DNA of 64,000 nucleotides from Aurantibacter_A sp039941195 (GCF_039941195.1 NZ_JBDVFA010000027.1:1-64000), one strand, 5' to 3'; positions 54,915 to 64,000 are shown, counted from the stretch's first letter. Numbers and translations: made by a program. The notes: a model not told the origin generated them from the sequence alone.

Positions 54915-56189
54915 TTATAGGAAATCTAAAACTCTTTCTAAAGCCATACCCCTAGAACCTTTGATCAGTATGCTATTCTTTGAAAAATTAGCTTGATTTA
55001 AATACTCTTTTAGTGATTCGAAGTTTTTGAATTTTAGGTTGGTTGTGGTGGTATTTGTGAAATTTTCACCTACTAAAATTACTTTTTCAAATGGCATGGT
55101 CTCAGCGAGTTTTGCAATAGTTTGATGTTCTTGTTTTGCTGATTCACCAAGTTCAAACATATCTCCTAAAATAACAATTTTGTTAGGAGTATCCATTACT
55201 TTAAAATTGTTTAGTGCGGCTATCATACTGCTCGGATTAGCATTGTATGCATCCAAAATAATTTGATGCCCATTCTTAGTCAGTAACTGCGAACGGTTAT
55301 TTTCAGGTGCATAAGCGGCTATCGCACTATTAATATCTGACGATGTTACATTAAAATACTTGCCTATAACCACAGCGGCACAACAATTAGTGAAATTATA
55401 GCTTCCGATTAATTGCGTTTTAACATTCTCATTTTCAAAACATAATTCAACAAAAGGATTTGCTTCAATTAATTTAATTTTGAAATACTCCTGTTGGTTT
55501 TGACTATAACCGTATTTTTTTACGTAACTAGTTAATTTTTGATTTTGAATAGGGTCATCCGCATTTAAGAAAATTGATTTTTTATTTGCTATTAAGTAGG
55601 TGTATAACTCACTTTTACCTTTAATAACTCCTTCTTCACCACCAAAACCTTCTAAATGCGCTTTGCCAAAATTTGTGATATAACCAAAATCTGGTAATGC
55701 CAAACTGCATAAAAATTCAATTTCTTTTTGATGATTTGCACCCATTTCTACAATGGCAATTTCCGTCTCTGGTTTTATAGATAATAAAGTAAGTGGAACT
55801 CCAATATGATTGTTTAAATTTCCAATAGTAGCAATGGTTTTGTATTTTTTAGAAAGAACAGAATTAATCAATTCTTTGGTCGTAGTTTTTCCGTTACTAC
55901 CCGTTAAGGCAATTATTTTAGCCTTTGATTGTGTGCGATGAAAAGTTGCTAGCTCTTGTAGCGTTTTAAGGACATTATCGACTAGAATTATTTGATTATT
56001 TATAACAAATTCAGCTTCATCAACAATGGCCAAACTGGCGCCTTTTTTTAAGGCTTCTAAAGCATATTTATTACCATTAAAATTATCGCCTTTTAAAGCA
56101 AAAAAAATACAACCCTCTTTAATTTTACGTGTATCGGTTGAAACAGTATGATTTTCTATAAAAAGTTGATGTATTTGAGCTGTCGTCAT
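54915..56189 (-). CDS. murF: UDP-N-acetylmuramoyl-tripeptide--D-alanyl-D-alanine ligase MurF
   Basis: This 424-residue Mur ligase completes the peptidoglycan precursor by adding D-Ala-D-Ala. It has the ATP-binding P-loop (TGSNGKTTTKELI near 95-107), the central-domain motif AIVEMGANHQKEIEFL and the C-terminal DAYNANPSSM near 315. In Flavobacteria murF commonly lies next to gldJ, as here (both minus strand, 0.9 kb apart with a small gene between). Standard length. Confidence 0.95.
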   Translation of the reverse strand: MTTAQIHQLFIENHTVSTDTRKIKEGCIFFALKGDNFNGNKYALEALKKGASLAIVDEAEFVINNQIILVDNVLKTLQELATFHRTQSKAKIIALTGSNGKTTTKELINSVLSKKYKTIATIGNLNNHIGVPLTLLSIKPETEIAIVEMGANHQKEIEFLCSLALPDFGYITNFGKAHLEGFGGEEGVIKGKSELYTYLIANKKSIFLNADDPIQNQKLTSYVKKYGYSQNQQEYFKIKLIEANPFVELCFENENVKTQLIGSYNFTNCCAAVVIGKYFNVTSSDINSAIAAYAPENNRSQLLTKNGHQIILDAYNANPSSMIAALNNFKVMDTPNKIVILGDMFELGESAKQEHQTIAKLAETMPFEKVILVGENFTNTTTTNLKFKNFESLKEYLNQANFSKNSILIKGSRGMALERVLDFL

Positions 56190-56263
56190 TTGTAATAAAA
56201 ATTGTAGAAATTAATCACTTGTGAAAATTCAAAGCTACGAGTTTTGAGTTAAAATTATTGTAT

Positions 56264-56292
56264 AAAAAAAGCACCCATAATTGGGTGCTTTT
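56264..56292 (-). terminator. Terminator for the 57-residue small protein gene
   Basis: On the minus strand an 11-bp stem (AAAAGCACCCA / TGGGTGCTTTT) with a 4-nt loop is followed by a T-run. It lies 21 bp past the small ORF's stop and before the murF start, implying a separate short transcript. Confidence 0.88.
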
Positions 56293-56312
56293 CATTAACT
56301 CGCTCTTGTAAC

Positions 56313-56486
56313 CTACTCAAAAGCGAAACCAGTCGAAACCCTAAAAACAAATGCGTATAGCATTATGAAATAACTCGCAAGGCAAAACCATGCGAATACC
56401 TTTAAATATTGTTTAATAAACAGAGACCCCAAATCTCTGAATGCTTCTAAATAAATCTCTTTAATTAATAGTAAGTTTTTCATCAT
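56313..56486 (-). CDS. Small membrane protein (57 aa) between gldJ and murF
   Basis: An ATG-ATG start (complement of 56481-56486) opens a 57-codon frame ending TAG at 56313-56315, followed by a clean terminator. The protein has an amphipathic N-terminal part (KEIYLEAFRDLGSLFIKQYL) and one hydrophobic helix (about 29-50, KVFAWFCLASYFIMLYAFVF), ending RVSTGFAFE. I recall similar short proteins ending in TGFAF in Flavobacteriaceae, but cannot confirm. Gene plus dedicated terminator makes it likely real; function unknown. Confidence 0.65.
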   Translation of the reverse strand: MMKNLLLIKEIYLEAFRDLGSLFIKQYLKVFAWFCLASYFIMLYAFVFRVSTGFAFE

Positions 56487-57009
56487 AAGTATTAAAATTT
56501 GGGTTAGAAATTCCTTTTTTTAGTAGTGAAAAATATCATATTAATCACACTACAATATTAGAAAGAAAATTCTTACTTTTTATTTGAATTTTTCGATGAA
56601 ATGAACAAAATTAACGATTAAATGCACGTGTGCTTGCAATTAGGCTATAAAATCAGCTTTTTGTCGTTTTATTTCCCTTATATACAATAAATGGTTAACC
56701 AATTGTTTGTAGGACGTTGAGCCCTGTTTTTAGTAGTTGATTTTTAAATAGTATGTGCGATAATTAGTATAGAAGTTTAAAAATAGTACAAACTATTTTT
56801 AAAATTTGTTTAGAATGCAGTGCTCTTATTCGTATAGGTTAGTGCATAGCGCAAACGTGGCTTTCTGTACTAGCAATATGTCTTCTAAGTAAGTTTACTT
56901 TCTACTTGATATTGGTAGGATTGTATTTGTTTAGGTTCTAATTGTTCTGAGGTAATTATTAATAATACAATGATTTTGGTATTATGCCCTAGTCTCGATG
57001 ATTTTAAGC
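56487..57009. other. Non-coding region between gldJ terminator and small gene
   Basis: I see no coding frame in these roughly 520 bp. They should contain the minus-strand promoter of the 57-residue gene; no clear TAnnTTTG box with correct spacing was found. Confidence 0.5.
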
Positions 57010-57041
57010 AAAAAAAACCCTGACGATAAATTCGTCAGGGT
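57010..57041 (-). terminator. gldJ terminator
   Basis: On the minus strand a perfect 10-bp stem (ACCCTGACGA / TCGTCAGGGT) with a 5-nt loop is followed by seven T, 23 bp after the gldJ stop. Confidence 0.92.
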
Positions 57042-57064
57042 CAACTTTCTTTTTCAAGCAAATA

Positions 57065-58741
57065 TTATCTTGCCTTCTTACCTCTAGGAGTTTTGTTCTT
57101 AGTTTTAGACTTAGAACCTACTCTCGACATTGCACATCTAAATCCGATGTAGTCCGTTGCCATATATTGTGGTAAGTAGCGTCTTTGTGCTGGATCTAAC
57201 CAGTAAGCTCTATCTCTCCAAGAACCACCTTTAAATACTCTAACTTCATCATTGATTAAAGATGTTCTGTTGTTCGATTTGTCGTATTGTCGAACTAAAC
57301 TACCTGCTGAGTCACGCTCTACTTTATGTCTTGGTGAGTCATACATTTTTCTGGCGTTCGGATCATCTTCGTCTTCTTCATCACTAAAGCGATCAAAGAA
57401 ACGAGAAGAACCTGCATCACCATCACGGTAACCTCTGTTGTCACTAGAATCAAAATTTGTTCTTAAGTAAGTTTCTTGTTCATCTACAGGTACCATTTTA
57501 ATTTCACCTGGTAAATTCACGGCTACAATTTTCCCATTTGGTAACGTATCATATACTATAGAATCTCTTAATACATTTACTTTACCATCTTCACCTATTG
57601 CAGATTTCATATAAATATTACCTCTATAGTAATTGAAATCACTTATTTCATCATCAACTATTGGTCGATATACATCAGAAACCCATTCGGCAACATTACC
57701 AGCCATATCATATAACCCTAAGTCGTTCGGTTTGTATGATTTAACTTGAGCAGTAATATCAGCACCATCGTCAGACCATCCTGCAATTCCGCCATAATCA
57801 CCTTTACCTTGCTTAAAGTTAGCTAATTGATCACCTCTACCAACACGATTTCCGTTTCTAGTGTAATCGCCTTCCCAAGGATATTTTTTTCTACCTCTAT
57901 AATTGTTGTATTCACGTGTACCTTGGTTTGCCTGAGCAGCATATTCCCATTCAGTTTCAGTAGGTAAACGATATTCTGGCATAATAACTCCACTACTACG
58001 CTTAGCATAAGTAGCTGTACTATCTTTCTTCTGCTTTCCTTGCAAAGAATCTATTTGACCATTATAAACAGATTCTGGTCTGTTTAAATATGCTTCTGTA
58101 CTAAAAGTACCTTGAACTTCACCTGAAACAGCTTGGTATTTTGCATCTTTTGCTAGATAACCTTCTTTCTCAAGCATTGCTTCGTTAACACGGTCAGTTC
58201 TCCATTCAGCAAATTGTGTCGCCTGAACCCAGTTTACACCTACTACCGGATACTCTGCATAAGCCGGGTGACGTAAATAGTTGTTGGTCATAGTTTCATT
58301 AAAACCTAAACGGTTACGCCATACCAATGTATCAGGTAATGCACCTGTATAGATATTCGTGTATTTAGGATTTTCTGGTGGATAAACACTCTTTAAATAA
58401 TCAAGATACTCCAAGTACATAACATTGGTTACCTCTGTTTCATCCATATAAAACGACTGTACGTGCTGCGATGTTGGTGTGTTATTCCAATCGTGCATAA
58501 CATCATCTTGTACTTTACCTTTAGTAAACGTACCACCTTCTACAAATACAAGTCCTGGTGCAGTTTCTTGCTCCTTAAAATCTGTATTGAACTGAAAACC
58601 GCCTTCTTTGGCATTGATTTTCCATCCGGTTGCTCTTGATACGTTCTTTGAGGAGCCAGAAGACTTATTACAGCTGGTAACTGTAAAACCTCCCGCTATC
58701 ACGGCACAAGAAAGTACAACTTTGATAAACTGTTTTTTCAT
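57065..58741 (-). CDS. gldJ: T9SS/gliding lipoprotein GldJ
   Basis: This 558-residue lipoprotein has a leader ending TVTSCNKSSGSS. The body is SUMF1/FGE-like, paralogous to GldK: VFVEGGTFTKGKVQDD near 85, FYMDETEVTNVMYLEYL near 115, RLPTETEWEYAAQAN near 260, LYDMAGNVAEWVSDVY near 340 and VFKGGSWRDRAYW near 510. Inserts of acidic, Asp-rich sequence (about 430-455, FSDEEDEDDPNARK) distinguish it from GldK. It ends in a basic tail (KSKTKNKTPRGKKAR). GldJ stabilises GldK and other gliding proteins. Confidence 0.95.
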   Translation of the reverse strand: MKKQFIKVVLSCAVIAGGFTVTSCNKSSGSSKNVSRATGWKINAKEGGFQFNTDFKEQETAPGLVFVEGGTFTKGKVQDDVMHDWNNTPTSQHVQSFYMDETEVTNVMYLEYLDYLKSVYPPENPKYTNIYTGALPDTLVWRNRLGFNETMTNNYLRHPAYAEYPVVGVNWVQATQFAEWRTDRVNEAMLEKEGYLAKDAKYQAVSGEVQGTFSTEAYLNRPESVYNGQIDSLQGKQKKDSTATYAKRSSGVIMPEYRLPTETEWEYAAQANQGTREYNNYRGRKKYPWEGDYTRNGNRVGRGDQLANFKQGKGDYGGIAGWSDDGADITAQVKSYKPNDLGLYDMAGNVAEWVSDVYRPIVDDEISDFNYYRGNIYMKSAIGEDGKVNVLRDSIVYDTLPNGKIVAVNLPGEIKMVPVDEQETYLRTNFDSSDNRGYRDGDAGSSRFFDRFSDEEDEDDPNARKMYDSPRHKVERDSAGSLVRQYDKSNNRTSLINDEVRVFKGGSWRDRAYWLDPAQRRYLPQYMATDYIGFRCAMSRVGSKSKTKNKTPRGKKAR

Positions 58742-59210
58742 AATTACGACTTGAGTTCAAACATTTGAACTACTATTAATGTGTAGTTCGAGAATTGTGT
58801 TTTGATTAATTTAAAGGGTCACTTTCGGCTAATTAAACGATGAATTGGACATAATATTTTATGGCGTTAAAAAATAATTGTGTAACTATTATTAGTGTAA
58901 AGCCTTACTAATCTAATTCGTCATAAATAATAACGATACAAAACACCATATAGTATGGTTGTTAAGTTTTCTTTTCAATACAGTATTATTAATGTTATTA
59001 TTTTGTCTTAAAAAATAGAATTTCACTATTTACATAAAATAACTTCGTTTTAGCTAATGAGTTGAGTAATGAAAGGTTAAAATATTTTTATATGCACACA
59101 AGATATCAAAGAAATGCTCGTTTACATGTTAACAAGGGGTATCTATAATGCATAAATAGGTATGTTTTTTAATTATTAATTGTTGACCAATTAAATTTAC
59201 CAATTATAAG
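58742..59210. other. gldJ-porV divergent spacer; no porU present
   Basis: These 469 bp separate the divergent gldJ and porV genes. No frame longer than about 20 codons with family character is visible, and nothing resembles porU, a gene of several kilobases I recall at this place in F. johnsoniae. The promoters of gldJ and porV must lie here; I could not place them with confidence. Confidence 0.6.
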
Positions 59211-60362
59211 ATGAAGAAAATATCATTATTAATCATACTAGTTTTTGCTGTAAAATTATCTGCTCAAACTGAACAGCAGCGGGTAATTACCACAGCGGTA
59301 CCTTTTTTAACAATTGCTGCTGATGCAAGAGCTGCAGGTATGGGAGATATGGGAGTTGCAACTTCTACTGATGCATTTTCACAACAATGGAACCCGGCGA
59401 AGTTTGCATTTGCAGAACGGCAAATGGGTATCGGTTTAAGTTATACGCCTTATTTAGAAAGTATTATTACAGATATTTCCTTATTAAATGCTAGTTTTTA
59501 TAATAAGATAAATGACCGAAGTGCCTTTGCTGTAGGAATACGTTATTTTACACTAGGTGAAATTGAATTGCGACAATTTGCGAATGATCCTGGTTCAACA
59601 GTTAAGCCAAATGAATTGGCCTTTGATGGTACGTATTCTTTGAAATTGAGTCCAACTTTTTCTATGGCTGTCGGCGGTCGATATATTCGGTCGAACCTAA
59701 AATTACCACAAGATGCTACTGTAGATTCTCAAGCGGGAAGTAGTTTTGGTATCGATGTGGCGGGATATTATTATTCTCGAGAAAAGGCTTATAGTAGTTT
59801 TGATGGACGTTGGAGAGCTGGTTTTAATTTATCGAATTTAGGAGGAAAAATTCAATACGACGAAGGTGGGCAAGAGAATTTTCTGCCATCTAATATGAAA
59901 TTAGGAGTTGGTTTTGATTTTATTTTGGATCAGGATAATGTGATAGGTTTAACCACGGAGTTTAATAAATTATTGGTACCAACACCAAAAGATTTTAATG
60001 AAGATGGTGTTATTGATGCATTAGACAATGATGAATACCAACTAATAGGAGCTTTTAGTGGTATATTTAAATCGTTTGGTGATGCACCAGATGGTTTTGG
60101 TGAAGAATTAAAAGAAATGACTTGGGCAATTGGAGCTGAATATGTTTATCAGGATGCTTTTATGGTACGTACTGGTTATTTTAATGAAAGTGAAGAAAAA
60201 GGTTCACGTAAGTTTTTTACTTTAGGAGCTGGCTTTCGCTTTAAAATGACACAAATAGATTTATCCTATTTATTTGCAACATCGCAAGTAAGAAATCCAT
60301 TAGAAAATACATTGCGTTTTTCGCTTACCTTTAATTTAGGGCAAGAGTATTTTAACGATTAG
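59211..60362 (+). CDS. porV: T9SS outer-membrane protein PorV (LptO)
   Basis: This 383-residue protein has a signal peptide (about 1-18, VKLSAQ) and a FadL/PorV-type outer-membrane barrel. The conserved start is VPFLTIAADARAAGMGDMG, followed by QWNPAKFAF. The C-terminal strands end TLRFSLTFNLGQ. PorV receives cargo from the translocon and carries it to the sortase PorU. Its neighbours gldJ and cdd/pdhA match my memory of the Flavobacterium locus, but porU is missing upstream. Confidence 0.92.
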   Translation: MKKISLLIILVFAVKLSAQTEQQRVITTAVPFLTIAADARAAGMGDMGVATSTDAFSQQWNPAKFAFAERQMGIGLSYTPYLESIITDISLLNASFYNKINDRSAFAVGIRYFTLGEIELRQFANDPGSTVKPNELAFDGTYSLKLSPTFSMAVGGRYIRSNLKLPQDATVDSQAGSSFGIDVAGYYYSREKAYSSFDGRWRAGFNLSNLGGKIQYDEGGQENFLPSNMKLGVGFDFILDQDNVIGLTTEFNKLLVPTPKDFNEDGVIDALDNDEYQLIGAFSGIFKSFGDAPDGFGEELKEMTWAIGAEYVYQDAFMVRTGYFNESEEKGSRKFFTLGAGFRFKMTQIDLSYLFATSQVRNPLENTLRFSLTFNLGQEYFND

Positions 60363-60383
60363 ATTTAAAAAAATATATAATTG

Positions 60384-60409
60384 AACCCTGATGGTAGACC
60401 GTCGGGGTT
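60384..60409 (+). terminator. Hairpin after porV
   Basis: An 11-bp stem with two G-T pairs (AACCCTGATGG / CCGTCGGGGTT) and a 4-nt TAGA loop lies 21 bp after the porV stop. The following T-run is weak, so it may only partly separate porV from cdd. Confidence 0.6.
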
Positions 60410-60439
60410 ACTTATTTTTGAATACTAGCTTATTGATTT

Positions 60440-60922
60440 ATGCAAAAACGAAAATTGGAATTTAACTATACTATGTTTAATGCTTTTGAGGAGCTCTCCT
60501 CTGAGCAACAGAAACTAATGCAAAGCGCTATTTCTGCCAGAGAAAATGCCTATGCTCCCTATTCCAAATTTCAAGTTGGGGCGGCTGTACTTCTGAATAA
60601 CGATGAAATTGTAATTGGTAGTAATCAAGAAAATGCATCCTATCCTGCTGGTGTTTGTGCCGAACGTGTTGCAATGCTTTACGCTGGAGCGAAATATCCT
60701 GGTATTAAAATAAATGCAATTGCTATTACAGCTTCTTCAAATAATCATAAAGTTGATACTCCTGTAACTTCATGTGGTATTTGTAGACAATCTATGGCTG
60801 AATATGAACAAAAACAGAAAGCACCAATTGAGATTTTAATGATGGGTGAGATTGGACAAGTTATTCATTGTGATTCTGTACTTGATTTAATTCCGTTTGC
60901 TTTCGATAGTTCTTTTTTATAG
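60440..60922 (+). CDS. cdd: Cytidine deaminase
   Basis: This 160-residue enzyme converts cytidine/deoxycytidine to uridine/deoxyuridine. The zinc site is a CAE variant (GVCAERVAM near 70, giving one Cys and the catalytic Glu) with TSCGICRQSM near 110 supplying the other two cysteines. YAPYSKFQVGAAVLL near 35 is the substrate-binding start. Length is close to the homotetrameric family, with a longer N-terminal helix. It lies between porV and pdhA, as I recall for Flavobacteria. Confidence 0.93.
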   Translation: MQKRKLEFNYTMFNAFEELSSEQQKLMQSAISARENAYAPYSKFQVGAAVLLNNDEIVIGSNQENASYPAGVCAERVAMLYAGAKYPGIKINAIAITASSNNHKVDTPVTSCGICRQSMAEYEQKQKAPIEILMMGEIGQVIHCDSVLDLIPFAFDSSFL

Positions 60923-61058
60923 AAGTCCTGGTGAATTATCTCACTAATTCATTTTTAAAGCCTGTTTTTTTCTAAAAATTAATATGTATTTTTGTCTCCC
61001 ATCCAACTTGTATGGTATGGTAGACTAGCATTTATAAATTTGGAATAAATAGGTGTAA

Positions 61059-62054
61059 ATGGATAAAATTACAAAGGAAACATACCTTAAATGGTATGAA
61101 GATATGTTGTTCTGGAGAAAGTTCGAGGACAAACTTGCAGCAGTATACATTCAACAAAAAGTTCGAGGGTTCTTGCATTTGTATAATGGACAAGAAGCTG
61201 TATTGGCTGGTTCACTTCATGCAATGGATTTAACAAAAGATCGAATGATTACTGCATATAGAAATCACGTACAACCAATTGGTATGGGCGTGGATCCTAA
61301 ACGTGTGATGGCTGAGCTTTACGGTAAAGTAACAGGTACATCACAAGGTATGGGAGGTTCTATGCATATATTCTCTAAAGAACACCGGTTCCATGGAGGA
61401 CATGGAATAGTAGGTGGACAAATTCCTTTGGGTGCTGGTATGGCTTTCGGTGATAAATATTTCAAACGTGATAATGTTACACTTTGTTATATGGGTGATG
61501 GAGCTGTAAGACAAGGGTCTTTACATGAAACTTTTAACTTGGCTATGCTGTGGCAATTACCAGTTGTTTTTATATGTGAAAATAATGGTTATGCTATGGG
61601 TACTTCAGTAGCAAGAACATCACATTCAACAGAAATATGGAAGTTAGGATTAGGGTATGAAATGCCTTGTGGTCCTGTAGATGGTATGGATCCAGTAGCT
61701 GTAGCTCAAGAAGTTAGTAAGGCTGTTGAAAGAGCTCGTAGCGGCGGTGGACCAACTTTCTTAGAAATGAAGACTTATCGTTACCGTGGTCATTCTATGT
61801 CTGATGCTCAGCATTATAGAACTAAAGATGAAGTTGAAGAGTATAAAAAAATAGATCCAATTTCACAGGTGTTAGAAGTAATCAATACAGAAGGTTACGC
61901 TACCGAAGAAGAAATTAAAGGAATAGATAAGCGTGTGAAAGATTTGGTTAAAGAATGTGAAAAATTCGCAGAAGAATCTGAATATCCACCTATAAATCAA
62001 TTGTACGATATGGTTTATGAGCAAGATGATTTTCCATTTGTACAACATAAATAA
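61059..62054 (+). CDS. pdhA: Pyruvate dehydrogenase E1 component, alpha subunit
   Basis: This 331-residue protein carries the thiamine-diphosphate motif (GDGAVRQGSLHE ... ENNGYAMGT, near 147-183) and the E1-alpha features MITAYRNHVQPIGMG and TYRYRGHSMSDAQHYR. It decarboxylates pyruvate and needs an E1-beta partner, which is not in this window; in Flavobacteriaceae pdhB is usually elsewhere. It is followed 6 bp later by pdhC, so the two form an operon. Confidence 0.95.
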   Translation: MDKITKETYLKWYEDMLFWRKFEDKLAAVYIQQKVRGFLHLYNGQEAVLAGSLHAMDLTKDRMITAYRNHVQPIGMGVDPKRVMAELYGKVTGTSQGMGGSMHIFSKEHRFHGGHGIVGGQIPLGAGMAFGDKYFKRDNVTLCYMGDGAVRQGSLHETFNLAMLWQLPVVFICENNGYAMGTSVARTSHSTEIWKLGLGYEMPCGPVDGMDPVAVAQEVSKAVERARSGGGPTFLEMKTYRYRGHSMSDAQHYRTKDEVEEYKKIDPISQVLEVINTEGYATEEEIKGIDKRVKDLVKECEKFAEESEYPPINQLYDMVYEQDDFPFVQHK

Positions 62055-62060
62055 AATAGA

Positions 62061-63695
62061 ATGGCAGTAGTAATAAATATGCCCCGGCTTAGCGATACCA
62101 TGGAAGAAGGTACGGTTGCCAAATGGTTGAAAAAAGTAGGTGATAAAATTGAAGAAGGTGATATTCTTGCCGAAATAGAAACTGATAAAGCTACCATGGA
62201 GTTTGAGTCTTTTAATGAAGGAACACTCTTGCATATTGGTATTGAAGAAGGTGATGGTGCTCCTGTAGATACTCTTTTAGCAATTATTGGTGATGAAGGT
62301 GAAGATATTTCTGGCCTTTTAAATGGTTCAGCAGAAAGTGAAGCAACGGAAGAAGCTGAAGCTCCTAAAGCTGAAGAACCTACACCTGCGGCTACATCAA
62401 GCGAAGTTACTGAAATACCTGAAGGTGTTGAAATTATAAAGATGCCTCGTTTGAGTGATACTATGGAAGAAGGTACTGTTGCTTCCTGGTTGAAAAAAGT
62501 TGGTGATGAAGTTGAGGAAGGCGATATTCTTGCTGAAATTGAAACTGATAAAGCTACTATGGAATTTGAATCATTCTATAATGGTACGCTTTTACATATA
62601 GGCATACAAGAAGGCGAATCTGCACCTGTTGATGATGTTCTAGCGGTTATTGGACCAAAAGGTACTGATGTTGAAGCAGTTTTAAGTTCTGGAGGTGCTC
62701 CTGCACAAAGTGATTCTTCTGAAACAAAAACTGAAACTGCAACCGAAGAGACTTCAAGTTCAACTGAAGCACAAGCGGTTGCAACTAATGACGGAAAGCG
62801 AATTTTTGCTTCACCATTGGCGAAAAAGATTGCTGCTGATAAGGGAATTGATTTAAGTACTGTTAGTGGTAGTGGCGACAATGGCCGTATTGTTAAAAAA
62901 GATGTTGAAAATTATAAACCTTCACAAAAAAGTACTGCTCCTGCTGCAGCATCTGCAGATGTTTCAGCTTCTAGTGCTGTAGCTGCAACTCCTGTGAACT
63001 TACCTGTTGGTCAGGAAAGTACGGAAGAAGTGAAGAATTCGCAAATGCGTAAAACTATTGCGAAACGTTTAAGTGAATCTAAATTTACTGCTCCGCATTA
63101 CTATTTAACTATCGAAGTTGATATGGATAATGCATGGGCTTCTCGTGTACAAATAAACGATTTGCCAGATATTAAAGTGTCATTTAATGATATGGTGGTA
63201 AAAGCTTGTGCTATGGCTTTAAAAAAGCACCCGCAAGTAAATACAACTTGGAATGGTGATACAACAAAATACAATCACCATGTAAATGTAGGTGTGGCCG
63301 TAGCTGTTGATGATGGCTTGGTTGTTCCTGTACTTAAGTTTACCGATCAAATGACACTTACGCAAATAGGTGCGGCAGTTAAGGATTTGGCTGGAAGAGC
63401 ACGAGTTAAAAAATTAACTCCTGCTGAAATGGATGGAAGTACTTTTACAGTTTCGAATTTAGGAATGTTTGGTATTGTTGAATTTACTTCTATTATCAAC
63501 CAACCTAATTCTGCTATATTATCTGTTGGTGCTATTGTTGAAAAACCTGTAGTTCGTAAAGGTGAAATAGTTGTTGGTAAAACAATGAAAGTTACATTGG
63601 CATGTGATCACAGAACTGTTGATGGAGCAACTGGATCACAATTCTTGTTGACGTTAAAAGCGTTCTTGGAAAATCCAGTTACTATGTTGGCGTAA
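62061..63695 (+). CDS. pdhC: Pyruvate dehydrogenase E2 (dihydrolipoamide acetyltransferase), two lipoyl domains
   Basis: This 544-residue E2 has two nearly identical lipoyl domains (about 5-78 and 126-200), each with the lipoylated-Lys motif ETDKATMEF. Ala/Pro/Ser/Thr-rich linkers follow, then an E3-binding domain (RIFASPLAKKIAADKG near 250) and the acyltransferase core ending in the catalytic CDHRTVDGATG near 515-525. It forms the core of the pyruvate dehydrogenase complex. The duplicated lipoyl domain is normal for the family. Confidence 0.96.
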   Translation: MAVVINMPRLSDTMEEGTVAKWLKKVGDKIEEGDILAEIETDKATMEFESFNEGTLLHIGIEEGDGAPVDTLLAIIGDEGEDISGLLNGSAESEATEEAEAPKAEEPTPAATSSEVTEIPEGVEIIKMPRLSDTMEEGTVASWLKKVGDEVEEGDILAEIETDKATMEFESFYNGTLLHIGIQEGESAPVDDVLAVIGPKGTDVEAVLSSGGAPAQSDSSETKTETATEETSSSTEAQAVATNDGKRIFASPLAKKIAADKGIDLSTVSGSGDNGRIVKKDVENYKPSQKSTAPAAASADVSASSAVAATPVNLPVGQESTEEVKNSQMRKTIAKRLSESKFTAPHYYLTIEVDMDNAWASRVQINDLPDIKVSFNDMVVKACAMALKKHPQVNTTWNGDTTKYNHHVNVGVAVAVDDGLVVPVLKFTDQMTLTQIGAAVKDLAGRARVKKLTPAEMDGSTFTVSNLGMFGIVEFTSIINQPNSAILSVGAIVEKPVVRKGEIVVGKTMKVTLACDHRTVDGATGSQFLLTLKAFLENPVTMLA

Positions 63696-63735
63696 TCAAT
63701 ATGCCAATACATTTTTAATTTAGTAGAGCAATACC

Positions 63736-64000
63736 ATGATGAAAAGATTATTCGTAGTATGCATTGCGATAATTATTTCAGCATGTGGTGCCACCAAATT
63801 AAAGCAAACAGATTCTACTACTATTCAATCATCTTCAGATGCATTGGAATTAAGTGTTACTGAAAACGATGCTAAAAAGTTAATCGATAAAAGTGCACAA
63901 TCTCAAAATACATTAATAACTAATCTTTCAACATTCTCTAATCCAGAGAATGTTGAAAAGATTATTTCTTTTTTAGCATCCGATGATTTAAAAGGTCGTG
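63736..64000 (+). CDS. M28-type peptidase lipoprotein (5' part, cut by window edge)
   Basis: The frame starts at an ATG-ATG pair, with a lipoprotein leader (MMKRLFVVCIAIIISACGA), and runs off the right end after 88 codons. The last visible residues (IISFLASDDLKGR) match the start of the M28 aminopeptidase-like domain (FLASDxxxGR) seen in proteins encoded after pdhC in Flavobacteria. The metal-binding residues lie outside the window, so peptidase activity is inferred from this start and gene order. Confidence 0.75.
   Translation, partial: MMKRLFVVCIAIIISACGATKLKQTDSTTIQSSSDALELSVTENDAKKLIDKSAQSQNTLITNLSTFSNPENVEKIISFLASDDLKGR

Overview
The window is a 64-kb AT-rich stretch of a gliding-type Bacteroidota chromosome, almost certainly Flavobacteriaceae and probably marine. 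The evidence is the gldKLMN operon, gldJ and porV of the type IX secretion system (T9SS), the order miaB / sigma-54 regulator / lptE / TPR protein / secG / groES / groEL, the pdhA-pdhC pair, and promoter-like TAnnTTTG boxes. No plasmid, phage, insertion sequence, rRNA or CRISPR signal was seen. One tRNA (Val, GAC) is present.

Layout. 1-5.5 kb: the 5' part of an ABC exporter, a secreted parallel beta-helix protein, an ASCH-domain lipoprotein, an SDR/epimerase and a Crp-type regulator. 5.5-8.7 kb: a compact four-gene island that I read as an ABC-three-component (ABC-3C) conflict system: SMC-like ATPase, middle component, C-terminal-domain protein, and a 58-residue membrane protein. The last two share a VGGNFxGRD motif. 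8.7-10 kb: gene-free, very AT-rich DNA. 10-18 kb: a histone H1-like Lys/Ala repeat protein converging on groSL, then the secG-TPR-lptE-regulator-miaB series on the minus strand. 18-24 kb: a membrane protein, an LVIVD lipoprotein, topA and an arginase-fold protein with a broken metal site. 24-29 kb: gldKLMN. 29-32.5 kb: an FAD oxidoreductase, a DUF983-type protein and an ABC-F ATPase. 32.6-35.5 kb: three tandem plant-type LRR proteins with a common acidic C-terminal tag. 35.7-41.5 kb: an RND efflux operon. 41.5-52.3 kb: a Gfo/Idh oxidoreductase and CPxCG protein facing a four-gene minus-strand cluster of Planctomycete-type proteins (two tandem PSD1/LamG cytochromes, DUF1501, a membrane cytochrome-LRR protein). 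52.4-56.5 kb: tRNA-Val, a small membrane protein, a sigma factor with a small partner, an MscS-like channel, murF and another small membrane protein. 57-64 kb: gldJ, porV, cdd, pdhA, pdhC and the start of an M28 peptidase lipoprotein.

How the genes fit together. GldK/GldJ (outer-membrane lipoproteins), GldN (periplasm), GldL/GldM (inner-membrane motor) and PorV (outer-membrane shuttle) supply much of the T9SS. The sortase gene porU, which I recall lying between gldJ and porV in Flavobacterium johnsoniae, is not there. groSL is preceded by a sequence resembling a sigma-54 promoter and lies in the same neighbourhood as a sigma-54 activator gene. The least understood parts are the ABC-3C island with its membrane partner, the tagged LRR trio and the small membrane proteins.
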